A stretch of DNA of 64,000 bases from Alteromonas sp. a30 (GTDB lineage: Bacteria > Pseudomonadota > Gammaproteobacteria > Enterobacterales > Alteromonadaceae): positions 434,001 to 498,000 of the forward strand of contig NZ_JABEPE010000001.1 of assembly GCF_026788005.1 (NCBI RefSeq), in the 5' to 3' direction. Positions 9,448-19,062 of this stretch are shown here, piece after piece. The number at the start of each line of letters is the position of its first letter. The first letter of the stretch is position 1. A program made the position numbers and the translations under genes. The notes beneath the pieces are model-generated. The model searched no databases, had not been told where the DNA came from, and saw only the letters and a list, made by a program, of their open reading frames with translations.

Positions 9448-11973
9448 CTAAAATAGGAGACTTTCGTCTTCGACAATACCACGGTCAGTATACTTACCCT
9501 CTATCATTTTTATGTCCAGAGGTTTGCTAATAAAATAGCCTTGAAGGTAGTCGACTCCCATCTCTTTTAGCGCTTGCAACAATTCCACATTTTCAACAAA
9601 TTCTGCAACCGTCGTTTTATTCAATGCTTTGGCAACGCCAACTATTGATTTCACCACAGCATAGTCAATTGGATTATCCAGCATATCCTTAACAAATGAG
9701 CCGTCTATTTTCACAGAGTTGGCTGGTAGCTGCTTCAAATAATTAAAGGTACTGAATCCCGTCCCAAAATCATCTATGGAAAACTCACAACCAAGCTCCA
9801 TGAGTTGAATGATCATATCGCGCGTCGCCACTAAGTTGGTCAAACTAGCACTTTCAGTGACTTCAAATATGATTTGCTCAGGACGAACATGATAACGAGA
9901 TAACTTTTCTTTGATTAAAGGTAACAAGCGTTGATCGCTAAAAGCTTGAGCTGAAAGGTTAATCGCTACTTTCGTTAAAACGGTGTGTTTATGCATCATA
10001 TAGATGGCTTTCGATATAACCTGATGATCCAATAGGGTCATATCTTCCGCTCTTTCCAGTGCGGGAATGAATTCTCCTGGCATGATAAGTTTATCGTCAA
10101 CGTCTAAACGTACCAGCGCCTCGTAATAGTGTACGGAACGATTCTCAGCATCAATAACAGGCTGGAAATGCAATACCAGCTGATCATTGATAATCGCTTC
10201 TTGCATTGCGCGAACCCAATGTACGGCCACTTGAAAGTCTTCACTGTCTCTGTCTTCTTTTTGAAACAAATGAACTAGGTCTCGTCCCCGACGCTTAGCC
10301 ACGTACAAGGCAATATCAGCTTGTTGCAGATATACGGCGGGATCAGCAAACTCACCTTTAATTTCCGTCACACCAATACTGCAACTAATCTTATAAACAC
10401 GATCATCAAATTTAAAGTGTCCACTTTTCAGGCTATTGCATATCTCTTGTGCGAAATCAGTTGCCTCAAGGCAATCGGTATTAGGCAGCAGTAACGCAAA
10501 TTCATCGCCACCAACACGACATAAAATATCCGTTTCACGCTTTTTACGCTTCAACGAAAATGCGACTTCTTTAAGGATCATATCGCCTTGGTAATGCCCT
10601 TGGGTATCGTTTATAACTTTGAAGTGATCTAAATCAAGATAGAGTAAGGAGTGAACCTGCCCTTCCTTTTTAGCGCTCTCTGTTAACTCTGTTAATTGAG
10701 AATCGAAATAATGACGATTAAATAGGTCGGTTAGCGTATCGTGGGAAGCAAGGTGATTTAGCCTAATCTGTGCCAACTTACGCTCATCAATGTTGTCCAG
10801 GGTTGCTGTTACACCAATAATGGTGCCTTCTTTTTCCAGCACATTAAATTGCGCTTCAACCCATAGCGATTGACCACTTTTGCAACGAATTTGAAACTCA
10901 ACTTTTCGATACTGAATCACGCCCGAAATAATACTAATCAAAATATGCTTAATGGATGGATGTTCGCTTTCAATATTCAGAACTGGACGTTCAAAAGACC
11001 ACAAGCTCCGGCCTATCGTATCTCCATAGCTAAATTCAGTAAGGGTTTTCCATGCTTCATTAACGAATCGAATTTGCCCATCTAAATCCAACTCCATCAC
11101 TACGGTAGAAAGATGATCTAAAAGCCGCTGATGTTCTTCAAGTAAATGCTGATACTGTTCCTTACTACGCTTGATAGCCAATACTTTTTCTTCAAACTGG
11201 GCATTGCTAATCAGGTAGCTTTCTCTGTGAGCTGCAATACTCATCACTTTTCTTAATTGCTCAGCTTTAAAAGGTTTTTGAATAAAATCTACTGCGCCCG
11301 CTATCATCAATTCTTCAGCTAAATCGCTACCGCCATGCGCCGTCATAATCACAACAGCCTGACGTGGAGAGAGTTTCATAATGTGCTCGAGCACTTCACC
11401 CCCACTCATCTCCGGTAATTGTACGTCTAGCAAAACGATATCAAATTTCCCCGGACGATAAGTATTCACCGCCGTTAGCCCGGTATGAACGGTTTCAACT
11501 TCGTAATTCGGTTTGAGGATTCGGCTTGCCAATTCAGCAATATGTAAATCGTCTTCAACGATTAAAACGGAGAGGTCAGATGTGACCGACACATGATCCT
11601 GACTAAAGTGACTAAGTAAGTCCGGTAGCAGGTAAAGCTGCTCATCACCGACAACCTTATTAATAGCAAACGCACTTGCTGTAGACTCTGCAATATGTTC
11701 GCAATAAGTTGAGGTTAGCAGGAAAAAAGGAGTGTGGCTCGGGCAAGCAAACAGATTCGCTCGCACCATTCGGGCAAGTCGCCAACCATCGAGATTGCCA
11801 ATATCAATATCGGAAAGAATAGCGCTGTAGCTAAATTGCTTTAACTTTTTAACTGCGTCATTACTATTCGTTATCCATTCAATTTCAGAACACACAGGTT
11901 CCAAAATATGCATGATTTCTTGAGATTTGACCTTATCGTTGGTCACTAATAAAACTGAGAGCTTACGTGCCAT
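9448..11973 (-). CDS. Dual-receiver PAS-GGDEF-EAL c-di-GMP signalling protein
   Basis: A large cytoplasmic regulator of 841 residues. REC1 is at about 5-115 (Asp in AILSDIDIG), REC2 at about 134-250 (Asp in VLLDVQLPEMSG) and PAS at about 285-405. GGDEF (about 415-575) has an intact GGDEF motif and an RETD inhibitory I-site five residues before it. EAL (about 590-835) has YEALVRLD, INLSAQAF, DDFGTGFS, VKIDGSF and AEFVENVE. Both catalytic domains look intact, so it could make and degrade c-di-GMP under phosphorelay control. It is a single gene with its own promoter, and no cognate kinase is adjacent. The kinase at 1883-3442 lacks a partner, but any link is only speculation. Confidence 0.93.
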   Translation of the reverse strand: MARKLSVLLVTNDKVKSQEIMHILEPVCSEIEWITNSNDAVKKLKQFSYSAILSDIDIGNLDGWRLARMVRANLFACPSHTPFFLLTSTYCEHIAESTASAFAINKVVGDEQLYLLPDLLSHFSQDHVSVTSDLSVLIVEDDLHIAELASRILKPNYEVETVHTGLTAVNTYRPGKFDIVLLDVQLPEMSGGEVLEHIMKLSPRQAVVIMTAHGGSDLAEELMIAGAVDFIQKPFKAEQLRKVMSIAAHRESYLISNAQFEEKVLAIKRSKEQYQHLLEEHQRLLDHLSTVVMELDLDGQIRFVNEAWKTLTEFSYGDTIGRSLWSFERPVLNIESEHPSIKHILISIISGVIQYRKVEFQIRCKSGQSLWVEAQFNVLEKEGTIIGVTATLDNIDERKLAQIRLNHLASHDTLTDLFNRHYFDSQLTELTESAKKEGQVHSLLYLDLDHFKVINDTQGHYQGDMILKEVAFSLKRKKRETDILCRVGGDEFALLLPNTDCLEATDFAQEICNSLKSGHFKFDDRVYKISCSIGVTEIKGEFADPAVYLQQADIALYVAKRRGRDLVHLFQKEDRDSEDFQVAVHWVRAMQEAIINDQLVLHFQPVIDAENRSVHYYEALVRLDVDDKLIMPGEFIPALERAEDMTLLDHQVISKAIYMMHKHTVLTKVAINLSAQAFSDQRLLPLIKEKLSRYHVRPEQIIFEVTESASLTNLVATRDMIIQLMELGCEFSIDDFGTGFSTFNYLKQLPANSVKIDGSFVKDMLDNPIDYAVVKSIVGVAKALNKTTVAEFVENVELLQALKEMGVDYLQGYFISKPLDIKMIEGKYTDRGIVEDESLLF

Positions 11974-12197
11974 CCGCTACCTACAACAAATATTCATCTT
12001 TGCGCTATGGTCCGTTGAGCAACGTTGTTCAACATACCCGAAAAATACATAGACAAGGAATTTAACTCTTTCTCCGAGGACAAACAACTTACCAACACAA
12101 TAAATTGCAAATTCATTGATTTAAATCGTGTTTTTATGTCAGGCATTTCATGAGCTTATTACGGTGAGTGCTGGCAAAACTCAAAGCTTATGAAAAA

Positions 12198-12743
12198 TCA
12201 GTGGAAGCCTAGTGTAACGTCAGATAGACGCGGAAATGTCCGATAACCCTGAGTTAACGTTGGTGATAATACTCGCTCATTTACAAGGATACACTCTTTG
12301 CAGCCGGCTTTTTCGCCCGCTTGCATATCGGTGAGGTTATCACCAATCATTATGGATGCGGAAAGATCTAAATCGAGTTCCCGAGCGGCTCTTAACAACA
12401 TTCCCGGGTTAGGTTTACGACAATCGCAATCTTTCAGGTACTTACCATGACCCGCGGTAGGGTGATGTGGACAGAAATAAACCCGCTCAATTTCAATGCC
12501 ATGCTTATCAAACTGACCAATCATCCAATTCGTTAGCTTAAAGAAATCGTCTTCACTGTAGAAGCCGCGGGCTATTCCAGATTGATTGGTTACAACAACG
12601 ATCTGATAGCCTTGGAAGATAAAGCGCTTACATGCCTGAAAGACACCATCGATAAATTCAAAATCTTCAATTTTTGAGGTGTAACCTGTATCGTGGTTAA
12701 TCACCCCATCTCTATCTAAAAAAACAGCCTTGTTTTGCGCCAT
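12198..12743 (-). CDS. gmhB: D-glycero-beta-D-manno-heptose-1,7-bisphosphate 7-phosphatase
   Basis: HAD-superfamily phosphatase of 181 residues, the usual GmhB length. It has the nucleophile motif FLDRDGVIN, motif II VVTNQSG, and the zinc-binding loop CPHHP...CDCRKPNPGM that separates GmhB from other HAD-IIIA enzymes, followed by MIGDNLTDMQAG. It removes the 7-phosphate in ADP-heptose synthesis for the LPS core. It starts 13 bases after the end of an SDR gene, at the tail of the valine-catabolism operon, which is an unexpected location. The kdkA and heptosyltransferase genes of the same pathway are 10 kb away. Confidence 0.9.
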   Translation of the reverse strand: MAQNKAVFLDRDGVINHDTGYTSKIEDFEFIDGVFQACKRFIFQGYQIVVVTNQSGIARGFYSEDDFFKLTNWMIGQFDKHGIEIERVYFCPHHPTAGHGKYLKDCDCRKPNPGMLLRAARELDLDLSASIMIGDNLTDMQAGEKAGCKECILVNERVLSPTLTQGYRTFPRLSDVTLGFH

Positions 12744-12756
12744 ATTCTCTTAATAT

Positions 12757-13518
12757 CTAAACCCTCACACCACCATCTAACTCAAGTGTACGACCTGTGA
12801 AGTAATCGTTTTCAAAAATATATTTTGCTGCATGTCCTAACTCTTCTGGTTGAGCTAAGCGACGCAATGGAACGGTTGACAAAAACTTCTCAAGCATTTC
12901 AGGTCGCATTTGTGCAACCATCGCCGTGTCGACCAAACCTGGTGCAATGCACGCAGCCCTGATACCGAAGCGTGCCAATTCACGTCCCCAACTCACCGTC
13001 ATTGTTGCCACTGCTGACTTGGATGCGGAGTAATTCGTTTGCCCCATATTGCCTGCTCGCGATACCGACGAAATATTGATAATAACGCCTTTGCTACCGG
13101 TATCAACCATGCGTGCAGCCGCTTCTCGTCCACAAAGGAAAGTCCCCGTCACGTTTACATCTAATACAGACTGGAATTGCTGTTTAGACATTTTATCGAC
13201 GACTTTGCCTTCTTTGACTTTCAGCAGCATACCATCACGCATAATCCCCGCACAATTAATCAAGCCATTTAACTTGCCATAGTGTGAAATAATGGCGTCG
13301 AATGCGGCTTCAACAGCGCTTTCGTCAGTAACATTCAATGCAAAGCCCTGTGCGTCGACACCTTTTTCAGACAATGTCGCCGCAGCAGCTTTAACAGCGT
13401 CTTCTTGCATATCTAATAATGCGATATTCGCGCCCGAAGCTGCTAGGCTTTCTGCCATTGCAAAACCTAAGCCCTGAGCCCCACCAGTAATTGCGATAAC
13501 ACTATTTTTTAATTCCAT
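12757..13518 (-). CDS. SDR-family NAD(P)-dependent oxidoreductase (3-hydroxyacyl-CoA dehydrogenase-like)
   Basis: Classical short-chain dehydrogenase of 253 residues. The cofactor motif is TGGAQGLG near the N-terminus, then NCAGIMRDG and the catalytic Ser and YSASK (INISSVSR...NYSASK), and it ends in the usual ELDGGVRV. The acidic residue after beta-2 (LLDMQ) suggests NAD rather than NADP. It sits 13 bases after mmsB in the valine operon, so it probably oxidises a hydroxyacyl intermediate of branched-chain acid or 2-methyl-acyl-CoA breakdown. It could alternatively be a FabG-like reductase. The substrate is inferred from context only. Confidence 0.82.
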   Translation of the reverse strand: MELKNSVIAITGGAQGLGFAMAESLAASGANIALLDMQEDAVKAAAATLSEKGVDAQGFALNVTDESAVEAAFDAIISHYGKLNGLINCAGIMRDGMLLKVKEGKVVDKMSKQQFQSVLDVNVTGTFLCGREAAARMVDTGSKGVIINISSVSRAGNMGQTNYSASKSAVATMTVSWGRELARFGIRAACIAPGLVDTAMVAQMRPEMLEKFLSTVPLRRLAQPEELGHAAKYIFENDYFTGRTLELDGGVRV

Positions 13519-13531
13519 CGATAACCTCTAA

Positions 13532-14425
13532 TTACTTCTGCTCGGATTGTAATAACTTGAAGATGCTAGAAAAGTCTTTCTTGCCTGCGCCTTGATTACT
13601 CAGCAAGGTGTACAGACTATTCGCCAACGTTCCCATAGGCGTTACACTACCGCTATCTACTGCTGTTTGTTGCGCTAACCCTAAGTCTTTACGCATCAAA
13701 TCAACCATAAATCCACCTTGATAATCATTAGAAGATGGCACATTTTCCATCACATCTGGACATGGGTTATACAGTTCAAGCGTCCAGTTTCTACCCGAGC
13801 TTTGCTTCATAATTTCAGACAATACTTTAGGGTCTAAACCGTTGTTTATTCCCATATTTAACGCTTCCGAGGTGCCTACCATTAAAATAGACAAAAGCAT
13901 GTTATTGCAGATTTTTGCAACCTGACCGGCTCCCGTATCACCCGCATGGAAGATGTGTTTTCCCATTGCTTCTAAAACAGGCTTAGCTTGCTCAAAGTAA
14001 GCTTGGCTGCCACCAACAATAAACGTTAACGTGCCAGCCACTGCGCCACCAACGCCGCCAGAAACAGGAGCATCAACAAAGTGAATACCTTTTTCACCAA
14101 GCGCTTTACCCACTTCGATGGCACTTGCTGCATCGATGGTGCTTGAGTCAATGACCAATTTTCCTGCATCAAGCAAATTGATAAGGCCATCTTCTCCCAA
14201 ATACAAACTCTTAACGTGTTTACCCGCAGGCAACATGCTAACAACAACATCTGCGCCAGTGGCGGCGTCTTGCGCACTCGACGCTGCATAAGCACCGGCC
14301 TCAGAAATGTCATCTAAAGCCGATTGAACCAAATCAAAAGCACGAACTTGATACCCGTTTTTGACCAAGTTTTTGGCCATCGGACCGCCCATGTTTCCTA
14401 ATCCAATAAAGGCAATTGTTTTCAT
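13532..14425 (-). CDS. mmsB: 3-hydroxyisobutyrate dehydrogenase
   Basis: A 297-residue beta-hydroxyacid dehydrogenase. It has the Rossmann motif GLGNMGGPMAKNL, the substrate-binding DAPVSGGVGGAVAGTL and the catalytic lysine in GAGQVAKICNNML. It oxidises 3-hydroxyisobutyrate to methylmalonate semialdehyde, the substrate of MmsA. The gene is 12 bases downstream of the 3-hydroxyisobutyryl-CoA hydrolase gene and in the same operon as mmsA, which fits the valine pathway exactly. Confidence 0.93.
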   Translation of the reverse strand: MKTIAFIGLGNMGGPMAKNLVKNGYQVRAFDLVQSALDDISEAGAYAASSAQDAATGADVVVSMLPAGKHVKSLYLGEDGLINLLDAGKLVIDSSTIDAASAIEVGKALGEKGIHFVDAPVSGGVGGAVAGTLTFIVGGSQAYFEQAKPVLEAMGKHIFHAGDTGAGQVAKICNNMLLSILMVGTSEALNMGINNGLDPKVLSEIMKQSSGRNWTLELYNPCPDVMENVPSSNDYQGGFMVDLMRKDLGLAQQTAVDSGSVTPMGTLANSLYTLLSNQGAGKKDFSSIFKLLQSEQK

Positions 14426-14437
14426 GTGTTCTCCAAC

Positions 14438-15562
14438 TTAAGACTTTGCCAACAATGGATGTTCTCCATCCCATTGCGGTTCAAAAAACGATTCGACCAA
14501 GGCTGATGGCACATCATCTGGCGAGGCATACTGCCACTTGGGTTGCATGTCTTTATCAATTAACAATGCACGAACGCCTTCTTGGAACTCACCCAATGTT
14601 GTACTTCTATACGCCATTGCCAATTCCATTTGAAAGCACTGCGCTAAACTTAACACTGCGCCTTTTTGTAGTTGCTGATACACCAAATGCATAGTGATTG
14701 GTGAACCGGCTTTTAAATTCTTTTGTGCTTTTGCCAGCCATTTATCATCCGTCGAAGGCATCTGCAAAATGTAGCTAACAGCCTGCGATAATGAAGTACA
14801 CTGTGCCAATCCCTGCATCGCTTTTACGTGTAGCTTAAACTGCGCTTCTGGCATTAGATCATCGTTGGCTGCATGTTTAACTTGGCACAATTGATCCAAC
14901 TGCTTGCTTGCATCGCGCGCTTTCCACTCAATATTTTTAAGCTCAGAAACGAACGAGTTGAGATTTTCGGCACTATTAAAATAGTCAGCCAGACCCAGCT
15001 CAATGGCATCTGATGCGTTAATCATTGCGCCAGTTAAACCACAAAACAGGCCACAGCCTTTTGGCATTCTATTGAGGAAATAGCTGCCGCCGACATCAGG
15101 AAACAAACCAATGGTAATTTCCGGCATCGCTAAACGCGACGTTTCCGTAACGATACGGTGGCTCGCGCCCATCAACAGGCCCATGCCTCCTCCCATGACA
15201 ATACCACTTCCCCAAACAATGAAAGGTTTTGGGTATTCATGAATGAAGTTATCTAACTTGTATTCTTCACGGAAAAAGGTGGCTGCCATGTCGGGCACAC
15301 TGCTTGGGTCTTCGTTGTCTTTCATTGCGTTATACAAAGAAACAACATCACCACCAGCGCAAAATGCTTTTTCGCCAGCACCTTTAAGCAAAACAGCGGA
15401 AATATGATCTTGGTTTGCCCAAAAGCGAAGCTTTTCTAGCAACAACTCAACCATAGTCAGGTTAAGAGAGTTAAGTGCTTTGGGTAAGTTTAATGTGGCA
15501 ATACCTAGTTTACTGCCATCTGCACAGGCTAATTCTTCAAATAAAACAGGCGCTCCAAGCAT
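14438..15562 (-). CDS. 3-hydroxyisobutyryl-CoA hydrolase (HIBCH-like)
   Basis: Enoyl-CoA hydratase/isomerase-superfamily protein of 374 residues. The extra C-terminal part is typical of HIBCH rather than of the roughly 260-residue hydratases. Oxyanion-hole and active-site segments are AFCAGGDV, GIVMGGGMGL and PEITIGLFPDVGGSYFLNRMP. It releases 3-hydroxyisobutyrate from its CoA ester. The ATG overlaps the stop of the acyl-CoA dehydrogenase gene (TAATG), indicating translational coupling. The neighbours mmsA, mmsB and the acyl-CoA dehydrogenase support the hydrolase role. A separate methacrylyl-CoA hydratase gene was not identified in this operon. Confidence 0.88.
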   Translation of the reverse strand: MLGAPVLFEELACADGSKLGIATLNLPKALNSLNLTMVELLLEKLRFWANQDHISAVLLKGAGEKAFCAGGDVVSLYNAMKDNEDPSSVPDMAATFFREEYKLDNFIHEYPKPFIVWGSGIVMGGGMGLLMGASHRIVTETSRLAMPEITIGLFPDVGGSYFLNRMPKGCGLFCGLTGAMINASDAIELGLADYFNSAENLNSFVSELKNIEWKARDASKQLDQLCQVKHAANDDLMPEAQFKLHVKAMQGLAQCTSLSQAVSYILQMPSTDDKWLAKAQKNLKAGSPITMHLVYQQLQKGAVLSLAQCFQMELAMAYRSTTLGEFQEGVRALLIDKDMQPKWQYASPDDVPSALVESFFEPQWDGEHPLLAKS

Positions 15563-16719
15563 TACAACAACTCTCCGGCATCTTCTGCAAGTACACGGCG
15601 CCCGATAATCACGCGCATAATTTCGTTAGTGCCTTCTAAAATTTGATGCACACGCACGTCACGCAAATGACGCTCTAGTGGGTACTCTTGAATGTATCCG
15701 TAGCCACCGTGAATTTGCAATGCGTCATCGCATACTTTTGTGCCAACGTCGGTTGCAAAGCGTTTAGCCATAGCGCAATAAGCAGTTTTTTCTGCATCGT
15801 TGCCATCTAACTTAGCTGCGGCTAAACGCACCATTTGACGCGCTGCGACAAGCTCAGTAGTCATATCAGCAATTTTGAATTGCAATGCTTGAAACGCCGC
15901 TAACGGCTTACCGAATTGCTGACGCTCATGCATGTAATTCTTTGCGGTATTTAATGCTTGCTGTGCCGTACCAACCGAACAGGTGGCAATGTTAATTCGA
16001 CCACCGTCTAACCCTTTCATAGCAAACTTAAAGCCTTCGCCTTCGTTACCAAGCAAGTTTTCAACGGGTACACGCACATCTTCAAAGGTGACGAGGCGCG
16101 TAGGCTGCGCATTCCAGCCCATTTTTTCTTCGGCTTTACCGTAAATAATGCCGTCAGAGCCGGCGGGAATAGCAATAGCCGAAATGCCTTTCGGACCTTC
16201 CCCGCCAGTTCTCACCATCACTACCATTACATCGGTTTCACCCGCACCCGAGATAAACATCTTGGAGCCGTTTACCACATAATGGTCACCCTCTAACTTT
16301 GCTGTTGTACGTAAAGAGGCAGCATCAGAGCCAGAACCCGGCTCAGTTAAGCAATACGACGCTATTTTCTGCCCTGTTACCAAAGCTTCTGACCACTGCT
16401 CTTTGAAAGAGTCTGTGCCCCAGGTTGTCATCATCCACGCCGCCATATTATGAATGGTCATCATGGCGGTCGTAGCAGTACAACCCATTGCTAACTGTTC
16501 AAAAATAATTGAAGAATCCAAACGGCTTAAACCAAGTCCTCCTTGGTCTTCAGGACAATACAAACCACAAAACCCTAGTTCACCCGCTTTTTGGATTACT
16601 TCTTTTGGGAAGTAATGTTCTTTGTCCCAACGCGCTGCATTTGGGGCTAGCTCTTGGTCTGCAAATTGTTTAGCCGTTTCAGCGAAAGCTTGTTGGTCTT
16701 CAGTTAAATTGAAATCCAT
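15562..16719 (-). CDS. Acyl-CoA dehydrogenase, probable isobutyryl-CoA dehydrogenase
   Basis: FAD-dependent acyl-CoA dehydrogenase of 385 residues. It has the family signature CLTEPGSGSDAASLRT, a FAD/substrate segment GGRINIATCSVG, IHGGYGYIQEYPLERHLRDVR, and the catalytic glutamate in ILEGTNEIMR, as in short and branched-chain enzymes. It lies 23 bases after mmsA and overlaps the hydrolase gene by one base. The operon context points to isobutyryl-CoA or 2-methylacyl-CoA as substrate. Substrate choice cannot be read directly from the motifs. Confidence 0.9.
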   Translation of the reverse strand: MDFNLTEDQQAFAETAKQFADQELAPNAARWDKEHYFPKEVIQKAGELGFCGLYCPEDQGGLGLSRLDSSIIFEQLAMGCTATTAMMTIHNMAAWMMTTWGTDSFKEQWSEALVTGQKIASYCLTEPGSGSDAASLRTTAKLEGDHYVVNGSKMFISGAGETDVMVVMVRTGGEGPKGISAIAIPAGSDGIIYGKAEEKMGWNAQPTRLVTFEDVRVPVENLLGNEGEGFKFAMKGLDGGRINIATCSVGTAQQALNTAKNYMHERQQFGKPLAAFQALQFKIADMTTELVAARQMVRLAAAKLDGNDAEKTAYCAMAKRFATDVGTKVCDDALQIHGGYGYIQEYPLERHLRDVRVHQILEGTNEIMRVIIGRRVLAEDAGELL

Positions 16720-16742
16720 TGTTCTACCTCTTATTACTTCAA

Positions 16743-18233
16743 CTAGCTCAAGTTAATTGTCATGTTAGGACCAGATGGAATGTCGTCTTCAAACCATCTT
16801 GCAGTGACTGTTTTGGTTTCAGAATAGAAACGAACAGCTTGCTTACCATAAGCATGTAAGTCACCGTAGAACGACTTTTTCCAACCTGTGAACGAGAAGA
16901 AAGGTAATGGCACAGGAATTGGCACATTAATACCCACTTGACCCACTTCCACTTCGGTTTGGAACTTACGAGCAGCCGCACCACTGCCAGTAAAGATAGA
17001 GGTACCGTTTCCGTATTCATTAGCGTTGATTAACTCAAGCGCCTCATCCAATGTATCAACGTGCATACAGCACAATACCGGACCAAAAATTTCTTCTTGG
17101 TAGATGGTCATATCTTTGGTGACACCGTCAAATAACGTTGGACCAACCCAGTTGCCTTTCTCATAACCCGGCAACTCGAAGCCAGAGCCGTCAACCAAAC
17201 ATTTCGCGCCTTGGTCTTTACCTGATTGAATGAAGTTAAGTACACGCTCTTTTGCTTGTGCGCTAATAAGTGGACCAAACGCGGCATTTTCATCGTCCCA
17301 AACGCCCGGTGTCACTTCTTTGAACTTAGGAATAAGCTCTTCAACCCACTCTTTTGAGCTACCCACGAATACCGCAACAGAAATAGCCATACAGCGCTGA
17401 CCTGCTGCGCCAACAGATGCACCAACAAGGTTGTTAATCACTTGCGCTTTGTTTGCATCTGGCATGATGACCGTGTGGTTTTTCGCACCCGCAAAACACT
17501 GAGCACGTTTCATGTGCTTGGTTGCCGTTTGATAAATGTACTGACCCACAGGCACAGAACCAACAAATGACACCGCTTTGATATCTGGGTGTTCGAGTAA
17601 AGTATCGACTTGCTCACGGCCACCGTGAACCACGTTAAGCACACCTTTTGGAGCACCCGCTTGTTGGAACAGCTCAGCCAATTTCATTGGCGTTAATGGA
17701 TCTTGCTCGGAAGGCTTAAGAACGAAAGTGTTACCTGCTGCAACCGCCATTGGGAACATCCACAATGGAATCATTGCAGGGAAATTAAATGGCGTAATAC
17801 CAGTACAAACACCCAATGGTTGAACATAGCTATACGTATCAATTGAACGCGCCACGTTTTCAACGGTTTCGCCCATCATTAAAGAAGGCATGTTAATGGC
17901 TTGTTCAACCACTTCAATACCGCGCCAAACGTCGCCTTTTGCATCTGCAAACGTTTTGCCAGTTTCTTGGCTTAAAATTTTTCCGATTTCATCGATATTT
18001 TCTTTTAACAACGCTTGATAACGCATCATTAAGCGTGATCTTTCGGTAACTGGAACTTTTTTCCACGTTTCGAAAGCTTCTTTTGCAGAAGCAATCGCTT
18101 GCTGCATTTCCGCATCGGTAGCAACAGGCGTTTGCGCAATGACTTCGCTATTGACAGGATTGGTGACATCTATGAATTGAGTAGAAGACGAACGAACAAA
18201 TTCGCCGTTAATTAACAAAGGTACATTTTGCAT
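16743..18233 (-). CDS. mmsA: Methylmalonate-semialdehyde dehydrogenase (CoA-acylating)
   Basis: Aldehyde dehydrogenase of 496 residues. The MMSDH-type features are the [20 protein letters not shown] region, [12 protein letters not shown], the catalytic cysteine in [12 protein letters not shown], and [17 protein letters not shown] near the C-terminus. It converts methylmalonate semialdehyde to propionyl-CoA. It is the first gene of a five-gene valine-degradation operon. The upstream region carries a TTACGTTAACGT palindrome resembling the sites before liuR, so LiuR-type control is likely (inference). Confidence 0.95.
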   Translation of the reverse strand: MQNVPLLINGEFVRSSSTQFIDVTNPVNSEVIAQTPVATDAEMQQAIASAKEAFETWKKVPVTERSRLMMRYQALLKENIDEIGKILSQETGKTFADAKGDVWRGIEVVEQAINMPSLMMGETVENVARSIDTYSYVQPLGVCTGITPFNFPAMIPLWMFPMAVAAGNTFVLKPSEQDPLTPMKLAELFQQAGAPKGVLNVVHGGREQVDTLLEHPDIKAVSFVGSVPVGQYIYQTATKHMKRAQCFAGAKNHTVIMPDANKAQVINNLVGASVGAAGQRCMAISVAVFVGSSKEWVEELIPKFKEVTPGVWDDENAAFGPLISAQAKERVLNFIQSGKDQGAKCLVDGSGFELPGYEKGNWVGPTLFDGVTKDMTIYQEEIFGPVLCCMHVDTLDEALELINANEYGNGTSIFTGSGAAARKFQTEVEVGQVGINVPIPVPLPFFSFTGWKKSFYGDLHAYGKQAVRFYSETKTVTARWFEDDIPSGPNMTINLS

Positions 18234-18285
18234 GACAGTTTCTTGATGGTTCGTTGTGAGAGGCTAACATTAACAGGTAAACACC

Positions 18286-18308
18286 TTTACGTTAACGTTA
18301 ACGTGAAA
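18286..18308. promoter_or_regulatory. Putative LiuR-like operator upstream of mmsA
   Basis: The site contains two overlapping copies of a TTACGTTAACGT-type palindrome, with a further GTTAACG at about 18316-18322. The core TTACGTnAACG recurs twice before liuR at 29330-29361. It lies 53-75 bases upstream of the mmsA start codon, on the promoter side. Binding by the LiuR protein encoded 11 kb away is inference from this shared sequence. Confidence 0.6.
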
Positions 18309-18510
18309 AAACTAAAGTTAACGAAATATGGCAAGGCGTACAATATTGAATACAACTAATATATGTAGACCTTTAGCGTAATTATTTCGGCCAACATCGG
18401 CAATAACACTTTAAAGAGTACGGTTTTTACACTGATATATTTCTATCCAGCATAAAAACAAAGAATCTTGTGCTAGAAATATAGGATGTCTCTTTTTTTG
18501 AGGGCTTCCC

Positions 18511-19062
18511 ATGAAGGGGGTCATTCTAGTCAAACTCGGGGAGTTTGTTGAATCGGTTTTTGACGATGCACTTTGGGATGAAATGTTAACGGAAGCCAAT
18601 TTACCAAGCCAAGGTGCCTACACAACGGTTTCAAATTACGACGACAACGAGTTTTTTCAATTAATCGATTTAATTAAAACTAAAAAAGGACTCCCAAACG
18701 CCGATATCCAGCGCGCTTATGGTGAATGGTTATTCGAGCACTTGCTTACTCTGGCGCCGGAACATGCGCTCATTATTAAAGACACTTTCAGCTTTTTGCA
18801 CAAAGCACAAAACCTCATACACGTAGAAGTCAAAAAACTTCATCCCGAGGCCATCATACCCAACTTCACCTTTATTCATCAAAGCGAGCAGGCGTTAACC
18901 ATGCGCTACCAGTCACATCGTGGCCTATGTTTCTTATGTGAGGGAATCATTTCAGGGTTAGCCATTAAAACTAAAGAGCAGCTAAGCATCAGCCAAAGTC
19001 AGTGCGTCCATAAAGGTGATACCGAATGCATTATCGAGGTGCTAAAACATGATGACAAATGA
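18511..19062 (+). CDS. H-NOX haem-based NO/O2 sensor protein
   Basis: Stand-alone H-NOX domain of 183 residues, the normal bacterial length. It starts MKGVILVKLGEFVE, carries the family GAYTTVSNYDD segment, the proximal haem ligand His104 in NLIHVEVKKLHPEA, and the haem-propionate motif Y133-x-S135-x-R137 (MRYQSHRGLC). It is expected to bind NO at haem in the cytoplasm and control its partner kinase. The next gene overlaps by 14 bases and is a histidine kinase, the standard H-NOX/HnoK arrangement of Shewanella and Vibrio. GAGGG just upstream of the ATG is a good ribosome binding site. Confidence 0.95.
   Translation: MKGVILVKLGEFVESVFDDALWDEMLTEANLPSQGAYTTVSNYDDNEFFQLIDLIKTKKGLPNADIQRAYGEWLFEHLLTLAPEHALIIKDTFSFLHKAQNLIHVEVKKLHPEAIIPNFTFIHQSEQALTMRYQSHRGLCFLCEGIISGLAIKTKEQLSISQSQCVHKGDTECIIEVLKHDDK

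Noticed and set aside
14416..14694. 92-codon frame antisense to the 3-hydroxyisobutyryl-CoA hydrolase gene
   Set aside because: A shadow of a conserved catabolic gene.
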